Source: GCA-002841655 sp964446775 (GTDB taxonomy: Bacteria > Patescibacteriota > Patescibacteriia > Patescibacteriales > UBA12465). From it: a DNA stretch of 39,053 bases. The notes beneath the pieces were generated by a model. That model saw nothing but the letters and a program-made list of their open reading frames with translations. It was not told where the DNA came from and ran no database searches. How positions within the stretch are numbered: position 1 is the first letter of the stretch; every line of letters starts with the position of its first letter. The position numbers were made by a program, and so were the translations under genes. The stretch covers positions 1-39,053 of the forward strand of contig CAYURA010000004.1 of the NCBI GenBank assembly GCA_964446775.1, read 5' to 3'. Of this stretch, positions 25,140-33,600 are shown one piece after another.

Positions 25140-25949
25140 TTAAGGCAAAATAACAGAAACAACGGTTAAATCATAAATTGAAGCTAATGATTCAATATTA
25201 ACATCTTGCCAAATTTCATTACTCTGCTTGTTCACCTGATCAACTCGTCCTAGAACTAAACCGCGGGGTATATTATCACCTAAACCAGAACTGATTACAA
25301 TATCCCCTATTTCAATCTCCTCTGATTGAGGAATATAATCGAGCTTAATTGTCAGACCTAAATCTCCATCAGATAGACCAATTGTTTTATTTTTATTCAT
25401 TATTGCTACCGCCACTCGACAATCAGGGCTCACCGTTAAACAAGCCCTGGAACTCTTCGCTTTACTCTCTAATACCTTAGCGATAATAACTCCTTCTTCA
25501 TTAACTAGTGCCAATCCAGGAATAACGCCATCATCACTACCACGATCGATAATTAAATCCTGGATTTGCTCACTACCAAAAAAGATATTCTTACGGGCAA
25601 TGATGTTAGCACTCAAATAACGATAGTTATTATTGTTTAAAAAATTAAGCTGCTCCCGCAACTTAGAATTTTCTTCTAATAGTAATTTTAATTTTACTTC
25701 ATCAACTGTGTCTTTAGCTCTCTGTTTTTGTAAAATATCTAATTGGGCTTGTAAATCTTCTCTAGAACCAGGTAAGTTTTGCTTCTTTAGTTTAAATGCA
25801 AAATCATGAAAATAATTACTCACTGGATTAATGAAACTAACAAAGAAATTCTCTACTGGCCTTACAATGCCTGAAAAATGAATGATAAAAATAAGGGCTA
25901 ACGCCATTAGCCAATATAAAAATTTCTTATTTCTAAAGAATGAAAACAT
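25140..25949 (-). CDS. mreC: Rod shape-determining protein MreC
   Basis: Bitopic membrane protein of the elongasome, 269 residues. One N-terminal membrane helix (about 10-28), a periplasmic coiled coil (about 62-103, SREDLQAQLDILQKQ and onward) and a C-terminal double beta-barrel domain with IIARKNIFFGSEQ, LVNEEGVIIAKV and SSGLGDNIPRGLVLG, all typical of MreC. It starts 5 nt after mreB and ends next to mreD, the standard order. Confidence 0.95.
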   Translation of the reverse strand: MFSFFRNKKFLYWLMALALIFIIHFSGIVRPVENFFVSFINPVSNYFHDFAFKLKKQNLPGSREDLQAQLDILQKQRAKDTVDEVKLKLLLEENSKLREQLNFLNNNNYRYLSANIIARKNIFFGSEQIQDLIIDRGSDDGVIPGLALVNEEGVIIAKVLESKAKSSRACLTVSPDCRVAVAIMNKNKTIGLSDGDLGLTIKLDYIPQSEEIEIGDIVISSGLGDNIPRGLVLGRVDQVNKQSNEIWQDVNIESLASIYDLTVVSVILP

Positions 25950-25954
25950 AATTA

Positions 25955-26998
25955 TTAGTCTTTGACCACATTGGCTAGAGTCACTTTAGCTAAAAGCTCA
26001 TGGTCACTGATTAAAATGCCACATCCACGTACAGCGCACGTCAAAGGATCATCAACAATCTTGACTGGAATCTTGGCTGCCAAAGAAATAGCCTGATCTA
26101 AACCCTTTAACAAAGAACCTCCACCAGCTAAGAAAATGCCTCTTTCGTAAATATCGGAAACTAATTCTGGTGGGGTTGTCTCTAGAATAGTTTTTATATT
26201 ATCTACTATTTTATTAATCGTCCGACTAATAGCTTCTCTAATTTGAGCATCGTTAACAATAACTGCCTTAGGTAGACCATTGATTAAGTCTCGACCTCTA
26301 ACTTCCATTTCTTGCATTTCTTCTGCTGGCATAGCTGAGCCAATGGTAATTTTAATTTCTTCAGCTAATTGCTCGCCAATTAAAATATTAAACTCTTCTC
26401 TAATATAATCAATAATATTATAATCAAACTCATTACCAGCTAAACGCAGTGACTTCCAAGTCACTACCCCACCAAGAGAAATAACGGCAATCTCTGTACT
26501 TCCACCGCCGACATCAACTATCATGGTAGCAGTTGCTTCGGTTACTGGTAACCGAGCACCAACAGCCGAAGCCATAGCTTCTTCAACTAAATATACTTTT
26601 CTAGCGCCAGCTGACTTAACTGCATCTTCTACTGCTTTTTTTTCAACTTCAGTTAAGTCTAACGGAATACCAATTACCACTCGAGGACGAGGAAAGAGAG
26701 CAAAATTATCTCGATGGAGTTTAGCTAAAAAATACTTCAACATTTTTTCCGTTACTTCAAAATCAGAGATAACCCCATTTACTAAAGGTTTAATTGCTTC
26801 AATATGAGCCGGAGTCTTACCAACCATTCTTTTTGCTGCTTCTCCCACCTCTAAAATTTCATTAGTTCTTTTATTAATCGCCACTACCGAAGGTTCATTA
26901 ATTACTAAGCCCTTGTCACTCATTACTATCAAGGTATTTTTTGTACCTAAATCGACTCCTAAGTCATGACTGAATTTACCCATTAATTTACTAAACAT
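25955..26998 (-). CDS. mreB: Rod shape-determining protein MreB
   Basis: Actin-like ATPase forming filaments that organise lateral wall synthesis. Motifs: GVDLGTKNTLIVMSDKG (phosphate 1), DVGGGSTEIAVISLGG (phosphate 2) and FLAGGGSLLKGLDQ (adenosine). The length of 347 residues is normal. The N-terminus MFSKLMGKFSHD is amphipathic-looking and may bind the membrane. It heads the mreB-mreC-mreD unit and begins 21 nt after ruvA. It is the canonical copy, in contrast to the diverged paralogue at 20121-21128. Confidence 0.97.
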   Translation of the reverse strand: MFSKLMGKFSHDLGVDLGTKNTLIVMSDKGLVINEPSVVAINKRTNEILEVGEAAKRMVGKTPAHIEAIKPLVNGVISDFEVTEKMLKYFLAKLHRDNFALFPRPRVVIGIPLDLTEVEKKAVEDAVKSAGARKVYLVEEAMASAVGARLPVTEATATMIVDVGGGSTEIAVISLGGVVTWKSLRLAGNEFDYNIIDYIREEFNILIGEQLAEEIKITIGSAMPAEEMQEMEVRGRDLINGLPKAVIVNDAQIREAISRTINKIVDNIKTILETTPPELVSDIYERGIFLAGGGSLLKGLDQAISLAAKIPVKIVDDPLTCAVRGCGILISDHELLAKVTLANVVKD

Positions 26999-27019
26999 AT
27001 TTTATGGTATCATTTATAT

Positions 27020-27604
27020 TTATAATTTTTGGCTAAGCTTCCTTAAAGCAGCTTTTACCCTATCAGTACTTTCTATTAATTCAGAATCTAAATCTAAAAG
27101 AGCCTGCCTAGCATCAGTTAAATTATAGCCTAGCGACATCAGCGCATCTAGCTCATCGCCTAAACTTGCTGATGTTTCAGAAACATCCAAACTATTATCT
27201 GCATATTTTAAGATTTTAGTCTTAAGATCTAATATTATCCGCTCAGCTGTTTTTTTTCCAATTCCTGATACTTTAGTGAGTAGATTAGGGTCACTTCGTA
27301 AAATAGCTTCTTTAACATCTGAGACTGAAGCAATCGAAAGCATCCCTAAAGCAGACTTAGGGCCAACCCCAGAAACTGAGAGTAGCAAATCAAATAATTC
27401 TAATTCCGCTAAATTCCGAAAACCATATAAATCTGAAAGTTCAGCTCTGACTTGATGGGAAATATATATTTCTCTTTCTAAGCCCACCTTTAATTCTGAA
27501 TTAAAAGATTCGCCTATAAATATTTGATAGCCAATATTATCGACTTTAAGTATCAAGTAGTTGTTTGTTTTAAGTAGAATTTTTCCTTTTAAATAGGCTA
27601 TCAT
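27020..27604 (-). CDS. ruvA: Holliday junction DNA helicase subunit RuvA
   Basis: Tetrameric protein that binds four-way DNA junctions and loads the RuvB motor during recombination. 194 residues: N-terminal OB fold (1-64), two helix-hairpin-helix motifs (SVSGVGPKSALG and KVSGIGKKTAERI) and the C-terminal RuvB-contacting domain (DELDALMSLGYNLTDARQAL). All three domains are complete. ruvB and ruvC are not in the window; ruvA is placed in front of mreB, 21 nt away. The promoter directly upstream suggests a leaderless transcript. Confidence 0.97.
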   Translation of the reverse strand: MIAYLKGKILLKTNNYLILKVDNIGYQIFIGESFNSELKVGLEREIYISHQVRAELSDLYGFRNLAELELFDLLLSVSGVGPKSALGMLSIASVSDVKEAILRSDPNLLTKVSGIGKKTAERIILDLKTKILKYADNSLDVSETSASLGDELDALMSLGYNLTDARQALLDLDSELIESTDRVKAALRKLSQKL

Positions 27605-27612
27605 ATTCTTCT

Positions 27613-27641
27613 AGTATAATAACACTTTAAATAATTAACAA
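27613..27641 (-). promoter_or_regulatory. Promoter of ruvA (and probably mreBCD)
   Basis: Minus strand: TTGTTA (27636-27641), 17 nt spacer, TATACT (27613-27618), then 8 nt to the ruvA ATG. The predicted start site is 1-2 nt before the start codon. Confidence 0.6.
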
Positions 27642-27653
27642 GTTAACAAATGT

Positions 27654-28568
27654 TTAAGATAAGTTCCGCAGGCGAGCAATACGCTCGTCTACTGGCGGAT
27701 GGGTTTGCCACATCCTATTAAACCAAGAAGCTTTTTTATGATTATGGTGACTAAAAGGTGAGGCAATATACATGTGAGCAGTAGCCCGGCTAGCTTTTCT
27801 CACCGAAGTCTCGTTATAAGCACTGATCTTTTCTAAAGCGCTAGCCAGCCCTTCTGGATACCGAGTAAGCAGCGCTCCATCAGAATCAGCGGCAAATTCT
27901 CGTTTACGAGAAATAGCTAATTGTAGGAGCTGAGCAAATAGAGGGGCTAATAGGGCAAAAACAATAGCTAAAATAGTAATAATAATAGTAGCTCGGCCGT
28001 CCTTCTGATTATTATTATTTTGCCTAGTACCAAAAAAAGAAATCCGCCAAAACATGTCTGCCAAAAGGACGACCACGCCTAAGAGTATTGTAGCAATGGT
28101 AGAAATTAAGATGTCACGATTACCAATGTGAGAAAGTTCATGAGCGATTACCCCTTCCAATTCATTCTTTTCTAATTTGCCTAAAATTCCACTAGTTACA
28201 GCAATAGCCGCGTGTTTTGGTCCCCGACCAGTAGCAAAAGCGTTAGGAGCAGGATCTTCGATAATATAAATTTTTGGCAGCGGCAAACCAGCAGTAATAC
28301 AAAGATTCTCCACTAAACGATATAATTCCTTTCCATTTTCTTTATCAACCAACTTAGCTCCCGAGATTAACAAGACCATCTTATCGCTATGCCAATAACT
28401 AAAAAAGCTCATGAAAACGCTAATTAAAACTGCAAATAATAGGATACCTGGCATCTCCAAAGCTCTAGAAAAAATAAGACCAAGAGCGATGATCAGGACG
28501 AAAAACCCGGTCATCAGAAACCAGGTCTTCTTTTTGTTAGTTGAACTATATGAATATAAATTAGCCAT
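27654..28568 (-). CDS. htpX: HtpX-family membrane zinc metalloprotease
   Basis: M48-family protease of the inner membrane that degrades misfolded membrane proteins. 304 residues. Two N-terminal membrane helices (about 16-33 and 40-57), the zinc-binding HELSH (143-147), two further helices (about 155-172 and 190-215) and the third zinc ligand in KREFAADSDGA (Glu near 223). The length is close to E. coli HtpX (293). It follows the SPFH gene by 15 nt, giving a lemA-SPFH-htpX unit; LemA and HtpX are commonly neighbours. Confidence 0.96.
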   Translation of the reverse strand: MANLYSYSSTNKKKTWFLMTGFFVLIIALGLIFSRALEMPGILLFAVLISVFMSFFSYWHSDKMVLLISGAKLVDKENGKELYRLVENLCITAGLPLPKIYIIEDPAPNAFATGRGPKHAAIAVTSGILGKLEKNELEGVIAHELSHIGNRDILISTIATILLGVVVLLADMFWRISFFGTRQNNNNQKDGRATIIITILAIVFALLAPLFAQLLQLAISRKREFAADSDGALLTRYPEGLASALEKISAYNETSVRKASRATAHMYIASPFSHHNHKKASWFNRMWQTHPPVDERIARLRNLS

Positions 28569-28583
28569 ATATATTTAATAAAG

Positions 28584-29342
28584 CTATTTATCTGTTTCTG
28601 TTTTTGCCTTTTTAGTAAAACCATCGAAAGCACGGAGAACTTCAATCGGAGTCATGAAAACAATAGTATTTGATTGATCCGAAGAAATATCATTCATTGA
28701 TTGCAAGGTGCGTAAATGCAAAGCACCGGGTGCCCCTGCTAAAGTTTTAGCTGCCTCAGAGATATTAGCAGCCGCTGCTAACTCACCTTCAGAATTAATA
28801 ATTACGGCTCTTTTTTCTCTTTCTGCTTCAGCCTGTTTAGCCATTGTTCGCTCCATTGTTTCTGGCAAAGAAACATCTTTTAATTCTACGTTATTAACTT
28901 GAAGTCCCCAGGCATCTGTTTCTTTATCTACAATCTCTCTAATACGTTCAGCAATCTTTTCTCTTTGGCTTAATAATTCATCTAAAGATACTTCACCGAC
29001 AATATTTCTCATTGTTGTTTGCGCGTACTGGGTAATAGCATATTGAAAATTTTCTACTTCAATAATAGCCTTTTCAGCAGCTAGAACTTTATAATAAATA
29101 ACTGCATTAACCATCACTGAAACATTATCTCTAGTAATAGCCTTTTGATCAGGCACATCAACTGCTTTAACTCTAATATCAACTTTGCGAAAAGATTGAA
29201 AAACAGGAATTAATAGGCGCCAGCCTGGATTCATAACATAAGCATAACGACCCATCGTAAATACCACTCCTCGTTCATATTGATTAACTTGCTTTAACAT
29301 CGCTAAGATAATAACGATGAAAACTAGAATAATAATCCACAT
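28584..29342 (-). CDS. SPFH-domain (stomatin/slipin-like) membrane protein
   Basis: 252 residues. One N-terminal hydrophobic segment (1-14), then the SPFH/PHB domain (about 18-180) with VNQYERGVVFTMGRY, NVSVMVNAVIYYKV and ERTMAKQAEAEREKRA, which continues into a helical coiled region, and a C-terminal helix with TLQSMNDISSDQSN as in slipins. The family forms ring-like membrane assemblies and often modulates membrane proteases; here htpX follows directly and lemA precedes, so a membrane quality-control role is likely. It is not HflK/HflC, which occur as a pair. Confidence 0.93.
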   Translation of the reverse strand: MWIIILVFIVIILAMLKQVNQYERGVVFTMGRYAYVMNPGWRLLIPVFQSFRKVDIRVKAVDVPDQKAITRDNVSVMVNAVIYYKVLAAEKAIIEVENFQYAITQYAQTTMRNIVGEVSLDELLSQREKIAERIREIVDKETDAWGLQVNNVELKDVSLPETMERTMAKQAEAEREKRAVIINSEGELAAAANISEAAKTLAGAPGALHLRTLQSMNDISSDQSNTIVFMTPIEVLRAFDGFTKKAKTETDK

Positions 29343-29376
29343 ATATTTTTATATTTAATCTTATCAATAAATTAAT

Positions 29377-29934
29377 CTAGAACTTTACTGCCACCGCTTC
29401 TTTCTCTGACTCTAAGCCTTCAAAAAAATTATATTTATTAAAACCTAATTGCTTAGCAAAAATATTAGTCGGAAAAACTTGTAGCTTAGTATTAAAGTCA
29501 CGAACATTAGTATTATAGAAGCGTCTGGAAGCCATAATCTTGTCTTCAGTATCAGTCAAGTCCCTTTGTAGCTCTAAAAAGTTTTGATTAGCTTTTAAAT
29601 CAGGGTAACTTTCTGCTAAAGCAAAAATTGATTTTAAAGTTGAGGAAAGTTGATTTTCAGCAGTCTCCATCGCCTTAGGATCTCTACTTGTCTGTGCAGC
29701 AACTGCATTATTTCTAGCTTCAACCACTTTTTGAAAAGTTCCTTCTTCATGAGCGGCATAAGCTTTAACTGTTTCCACTAAATTAGGAATTAAATCATGG
29801 CGACGCTTGAGTTGGACGTCAATGTCGCTCCAAGCCTCATCAACTCTATTCTTTGAACGAATAAGGGCATTATATATTGATACCAATAAAATAAGTATCA
29901 ATACAATAACTCCAATAATAATCCAAGTAGTCAT
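29377..29934 (-). CDS. lemA: LemA family protein
   Basis: 185 residues. One N-terminal membrane helix (about 4-24), then a four-helix-bundle domain with the family signature NRVDEAWSDIDVQLKRRHDL followed by IPNLVETVKAYAAHE, and the C-terminal FNTKLQVFPTNIFAKQLGF. Exact function of LemA is unknown in the literature I know; it is often linked to HtpX. It heads the lemA-SPFH-htpX unit with a good promoter upstream. Confidence 0.95.
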   Translation of the reverse strand: MTTWIIIGVIVLILILLVSIYNALIRSKNRVDEAWSDIDVQLKRRHDLIPNLVETVKAYAAHEEGTFQKVVEARNNAVAAQTSRDPKAMETAENQLSSTLKSIFALAESYPDLKANQNFLELQRDLTDTEDKIMASRRFYNTNVRDFNTKLQVFPTNIFAKQLGFNKYNFFEGLESEKEAVAVKF

Positions 29935-29968
29935 AAATTTATTTTTAAATATTAATAATTATTTGATA

Positions 29969-29997
29969 AGTATAGCATTTTTTTCTTTATTTGTCTA
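29969..29997 (-). promoter_or_regulatory. Promoter of lemA-SPFH-htpX
   Basis: Minus strand: TAGACA (29992-29997), 17 nt spacer, TATACT (29969-29974), each five of six matches. The predicted leader to the lemA ATG is about 28 nt, unlike the leaderless arrangement seen at other genes here. Confidence 0.6.
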
Positions 29998-30018
29998 AGA
30001 AAATAAACAAATTAACAA

Positions 30019-32937
30019 TTAACTTACTTTATCAATCTTAACTAACAATTTTATCTCGTCAAGCTTCATTTCTTTGCTAGCAACAAAATTCTTAAGAGCT
30101 GTTAAAGAAATAGAATCGGAGATAGTGCTTTCTTTTAGATCTTCACTAATACTGCTTATAATAGGCAATAGATCAGACTTAGATTCTAAACTGATAGTAA
30201 TTACATTATTAGCCTTCAAATTGGCATCCTTTCGCAATAGATTAATTGTTCTAATAAGTTCCCGCTTATAGCCTTCTAATTTTAAAGCGGGGCTAATATT
30301 AGTATCTAAGTTAAGAACTAAATCGCCATCTCCTCCAAGCCAAATGACTTGCTTTAGATTTAATTCATCCTTTAAAAGCTTAATATATTCTTTTTTTAAC
30401 TCAGCCCCTTCTCTAAACTCTGCCTGAGCCAGCATCTGCCTAATTTTTATGCCCGCTTTATCTCGAGCAGCTAAACCAAGTTCAGCCGCCTGTCTAGTAA
30501 GTGTCATTTGTTCTAAAACATCTTCTTCAAATCTACTAAGGCCCCCTAAGTCAGGCCAAGCTTCTAAATGGACTGAGGCTCCACGATCTTGATAATTCTT
30601 AGTTGTCACTTCTTGCCATAGTCTTTCTGATAAATATGGCATAAAAGGAGCCATCACTTTAGCTAAAGAAATTAGCACAAAATGGATAGTAGCCAAAGCT
30701 GATTGTTTATCAGTTTCATCTTTACTCTTAAATCGATCTCGAGAACGGCGTAAATACCAAGTTGAAAATTCATCGATAAAAACTGTTATCGGCCTCATTG
30801 CTTTAGGTAAATTGTAGCTATCCATCGCAGTCTGTACTTCTTTGATTAATATTTTAAACTTCGCTAAAATCCAGGAATCTAGAATATTCTCTGTCCGTAA
30901 CTCTTGCCCTTGATATTCATTAGCATAGTTTTCATAAAAACGATAAATATTCCATAGGGTCATAACATTTTTTCGTAATGCCTCTTCAACTCCCTTCTCA
31001 GTAAAATTAAGATTTTCAGCTTGCATTACTGGAGAACTAAGTAAATAGGCTCGCAAAGCATCAGCCCCATATTTTTCCATCACCAAACTAGGATCCGGAT
31101 AATTATTCAAACGTTTTGACATTTTTTTTCCATCTTCGGCTAAAACAATTCCATTAACTACTGCATTCAAAAAAGCCTGACTACCTTTAATACCATTAGC
31201 TATCACATGAAGATAATAGAACCAAGCTCTAGTCTGATCAGCCCCTTCCGCAATAAAATGAGCTGGAAAATTACGTTCCAAACGATCTCTATTTTCAAAA
31301 GGATAATGAAGCTGGGCAAAAGGCATGGCGCCAGACTCAAACCAACAATCCAATACATCACTCACCCTAGTCATTTTCTGCTGACATTGAGGACAGGCAA
31401 ACTGGAGTAAATCCACCTTATCCTTATGAATATCATAAACTTTTGCCCCTGTTAAATCTTCCAACTCTTTAACTGAGCCAATAACATGATAGTGCCCATT
31501 TTCACATTCCCAAATAGGGATGGCACTAGCCCAAAAGCGTTGGCGTGAAATAGACCAGTCACGAGCTCCTTCAAGCCAATTACCAAAACGCCCAGTTTTA
31601 ATATAATCAGGACTCCAATGAATATCTTTAGCTGTTTCTAGTAGTTTAGTTTTCATCTTTGTCACCGCTACAAACCAAGATGAGCTTGCGTAATTAATCA
31701 AAGGGGTGTCACAGCGCCAACAATGAGGATAGCTATGCTCATATTTTTCTTTATGAAATAATAGCTCTTTAGTGGCTAAGTACTTAATAATTTCTACATC
31801 GGTACTCATATGATCTCCCTCCGGTTTAACGTGTAAATCTTTAAAATCTAGTACTTCAGGAGCAAAGACTCCATTAAAGCCAACATGTTGCACAAACGGC
31901 AACTTTTCTTTTTTACCCAGCTCCATATCATCACTGCCAAAAGCAGGAGCAATATGAACCACCCCCGTGCCCTCCTCAGTGCTAACGAAATCAGCTGAAT
32001 ATATTTGCCAGCCATTATCCCTATTTTCTAGATTCTTATCTGTCGCATAATAATCAAATAAAGGTTGATATTTCTTAGCTAGTAATTTACTTCCCTTAAA
32101 GCTATCAACAATTTTATAGTCTCTCCCCTTCATCACTTCAACTACACGATCCTTAGCTAAAATGTAGAAATTATCAGCTTCTTTGAGTTTAACGTAATCA
32201 ATGTCTAGCCCAATAGCTAAAGCGACATTAGCAATTAAAGTCCAAGGAGTGGTAGTCCAAGCAAGGATATAGGTTTTTGGCTCTGAAATTAATTCAAACT
32301 TAGCAATTACCGATAAATCTTTAATATTTTTATAGCCTTCAGTCACCTCTGATTGCGACAAAGTAGTTTCACAACGAGGACAAATATGCATTGAGCGATA
32401 ATCTTTATAAATTAAATCTTTATTCCATAGTTCTTTGAAAACCCACCAGATAGTTTCCATGAAATTAAGGTCCATGGTGCGGTAGCAATCAGCAAAATCT
32501 ACCCAACGACCTAAACGATTAATCACTTTTTCCCAATCATCAGCATAAGTCATTACTTTGTCACGGCAAATATCATTAAATTTACCCACTCCCATTTCCA
32601 CAATATCTTTTTTAGATTTTGTTTCTAGTTCTTGTTCAACAATATTCTCAATTGGCAAACCATGGCAATCCCAGCCCCATTTCCGATAAACCCGATAACC
32701 TTTCATTGTTTGGTAACGCGGCACAACATCTTTAATTATACTAGCAACTAAATGCCCATAATGAGGCGTACCAGTAGCAAAAGGAGGTCCATCATAGAAA
32801 ACATATTCTCCTTTAGGAGAAGATTTAGCTAAAGATTTATCAAAAATATTATTCTTCTGCCAAAAATCTAAAATCATTTTTTCAGCTTCAGAAAAACTCA
32901 TTTTTTTCTCTTGATTTAAATTTTTATCTTCTTCCAT
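30019..32937 (-). CDS. ileS: Isoleucyl-tRNA synthetase, eukaryote-like type 2
   Basis: Class I synthetase that charges tRNA-Ile, 972 residues. The HIGH motif reads HYGH (59-62) and the KMSKS motif reads KMSKR followed by LNNYPDP (near residue 605). These forms, together with KWGWDCHGLPIE, are those of the eukaryote-like IleRS2 group; the usual bacterial type ends in a CxxC zinc finger, which is not seen at this C-terminus. The editing domain is between about 200 and 400, and the anticodon-binding part follows residue 680. It is the last gene of the secA-kinase-like-coiled-coil-ileS run, 21 nt after its neighbour. IleRS2 is known for low sensitivity to mupirocin. Confidence 0.96.
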   Translation of the reverse strand: MEEDKNLNQEKKMSFSEAEKMILDFWQKNNIFDKSLAKSSPKGEYVFYDGPPFATGTPHYGHLVASIIKDVVPRYQTMKGYRVYRKWGWDCHGLPIENIVEQELETKSKKDIVEMGVGKFNDICRDKVMTYADDWEKVINRLGRWVDFADCYRTMDLNFMETIWWVFKELWNKDLIYKDYRSMHICPRCETTLSQSEVTEGYKNIKDLSVIAKFELISEPKTYILAWTTTPWTLIANVALAIGLDIDYVKLKEADNFYILAKDRVVEVMKGRDYKIVDSFKGSKLLAKKYQPLFDYYATDKNLENRDNGWQIYSADFVSTEEGTGVVHIAPAFGSDDMELGKKEKLPFVQHVGFNGVFAPEVLDFKDLHVKPEGDHMSTDVEIIKYLATKELLFHKEKYEHSYPHCWRCDTPLINYASSSWFVAVTKMKTKLLETAKDIHWSPDYIKTGRFGNWLEGARDWSISRQRFWASAIPIWECENGHYHVIGSVKELEDLTGAKVYDIHKDKVDLLQFACPQCQQKMTRVSDVLDCWFESGAMPFAQLHYPFENRDRLERNFPAHFIAEGADQTRAWFYYLHVIANGIKGSQAFLNAVVNGIVLAEDGKKMSKRLNNYPDPSLVMEKYGADALRAYLLSSPVMQAENLNFTEKGVEEALRKNVMTLWNIYRFYENYANEYQGQELRTENILDSWILAKFKILIKEVQTAMDSYNLPKAMRPITVFIDEFSTWYLRRSRDRFKSKDETDKQSALATIHFVLISLAKVMAPFMPYLSERLWQEVTTKNYQDRGASVHLEAWPDLGGLSRFEEDVLEQMTLTRQAAELGLAARDKAGIKIRQMLAQAEFREGAELKKEYIKLLKDELNLKQVIWLGGDGDLVLNLDTNISPALKLEGYKRELIRTINLLRKDANLKANNVITISLESKSDLLPIISSISEDLKESTISDSISLTALKNFVASKEMKLDEIKLLVKIDKVS

Positions 32938-32958
32938 ATTTTAATAATGTTAAATTAT

Positions 32959-33579
32959 TTATTCTTCATCTGGACTTTCCCCGCCACTAGCCAACCACCT
33001 GCCACTTTTCCTCATGTTTTTTATCTGTTCAGCCCGCTCTTCGGCTGCTGTTTTTTCAACTTCCTGCTTAATCTCAGCTCTTTTTTTTCTCTTCTCTTTT
33101 TTTTTTGCCTTTTCCTCTTCTTGTTTCTTTAACTTATAAGCCTCTCGATTACGCAGATCCATCTCTCGTTCATAACTTTTTTTGAAATTTACATAAAGGC
33201 TGGCTGTATCTAAATATTCTCTATCAGCTATCTGAGGATTACCGACTAGGAAATAGGCTTTTTCCCTTTCAGAACCATAAGGGGTATTTTTTTCAGCTAG
33301 TCTAAAAGCTTCCATCCTCTTAAAATACCAATTAATCTCCGTCATGAATTCCCTAAATTCAGATGAAGGAATAAAATCATCAGTCCTGATGAGAGATTGT
33401 CTTTTCTCAGCCAGAACTTTATCTGTTAGAATCATTTGCCAATATTTTCTCACTTCAGCCGGAACTGAGTCGAGTTCTTTTTCCCTTTGCTCTCTTTCTC
33501 TTTGCTCTCTTTCTTGCTTCTCCCGAGCTAAGTCAGCCTCAGTAAACATTTCATGTAAATTAAGTTGTTTTCCTAACAT
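32959..33579 (-). CDS. Charged coiled-coil protein of unknown function
   Basis: 206 residues, very rich in Glu, Lys and Arg. There is a helical repeat region near the start (AREKQEREQREREQREKE, residues 18-35), a middle part with aromatic residues and possible globular character (about 45-140, EFMTEINWYFKRMEAFRLAEK), then a long lysine-rich helix (QEEEKAKKKEKRKKRAE) and an acidic end (SGGESPDEE). No signal peptide, no membrane segment, and no family recognised. It lies 21 nt after the kinase-like gene and 21 nt before ileS, so it is probably cotranscribed with both. Confidence 0.82.
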   Translation of the reverse strand: MLGKQLNLHEMFTEADLAREKQEREQREREQREKELDSVPAEVRKYWQMILTDKVLAEKRQSLIRTDDFIPSSEFREFMTEINWYFKRMEAFRLAEKNTPYGSEREKAYFLVGNPQIADREYLDTASLYVNFKKSYEREMDLRNREAYKLKKQEEEKAKKKEKRKKRAEIKQEVEKTAAEERAEQIKNMRKSGRWLASGGESPDEE

Positions 33580-33600
33580 AAATGTAGATACTAATTTTAA

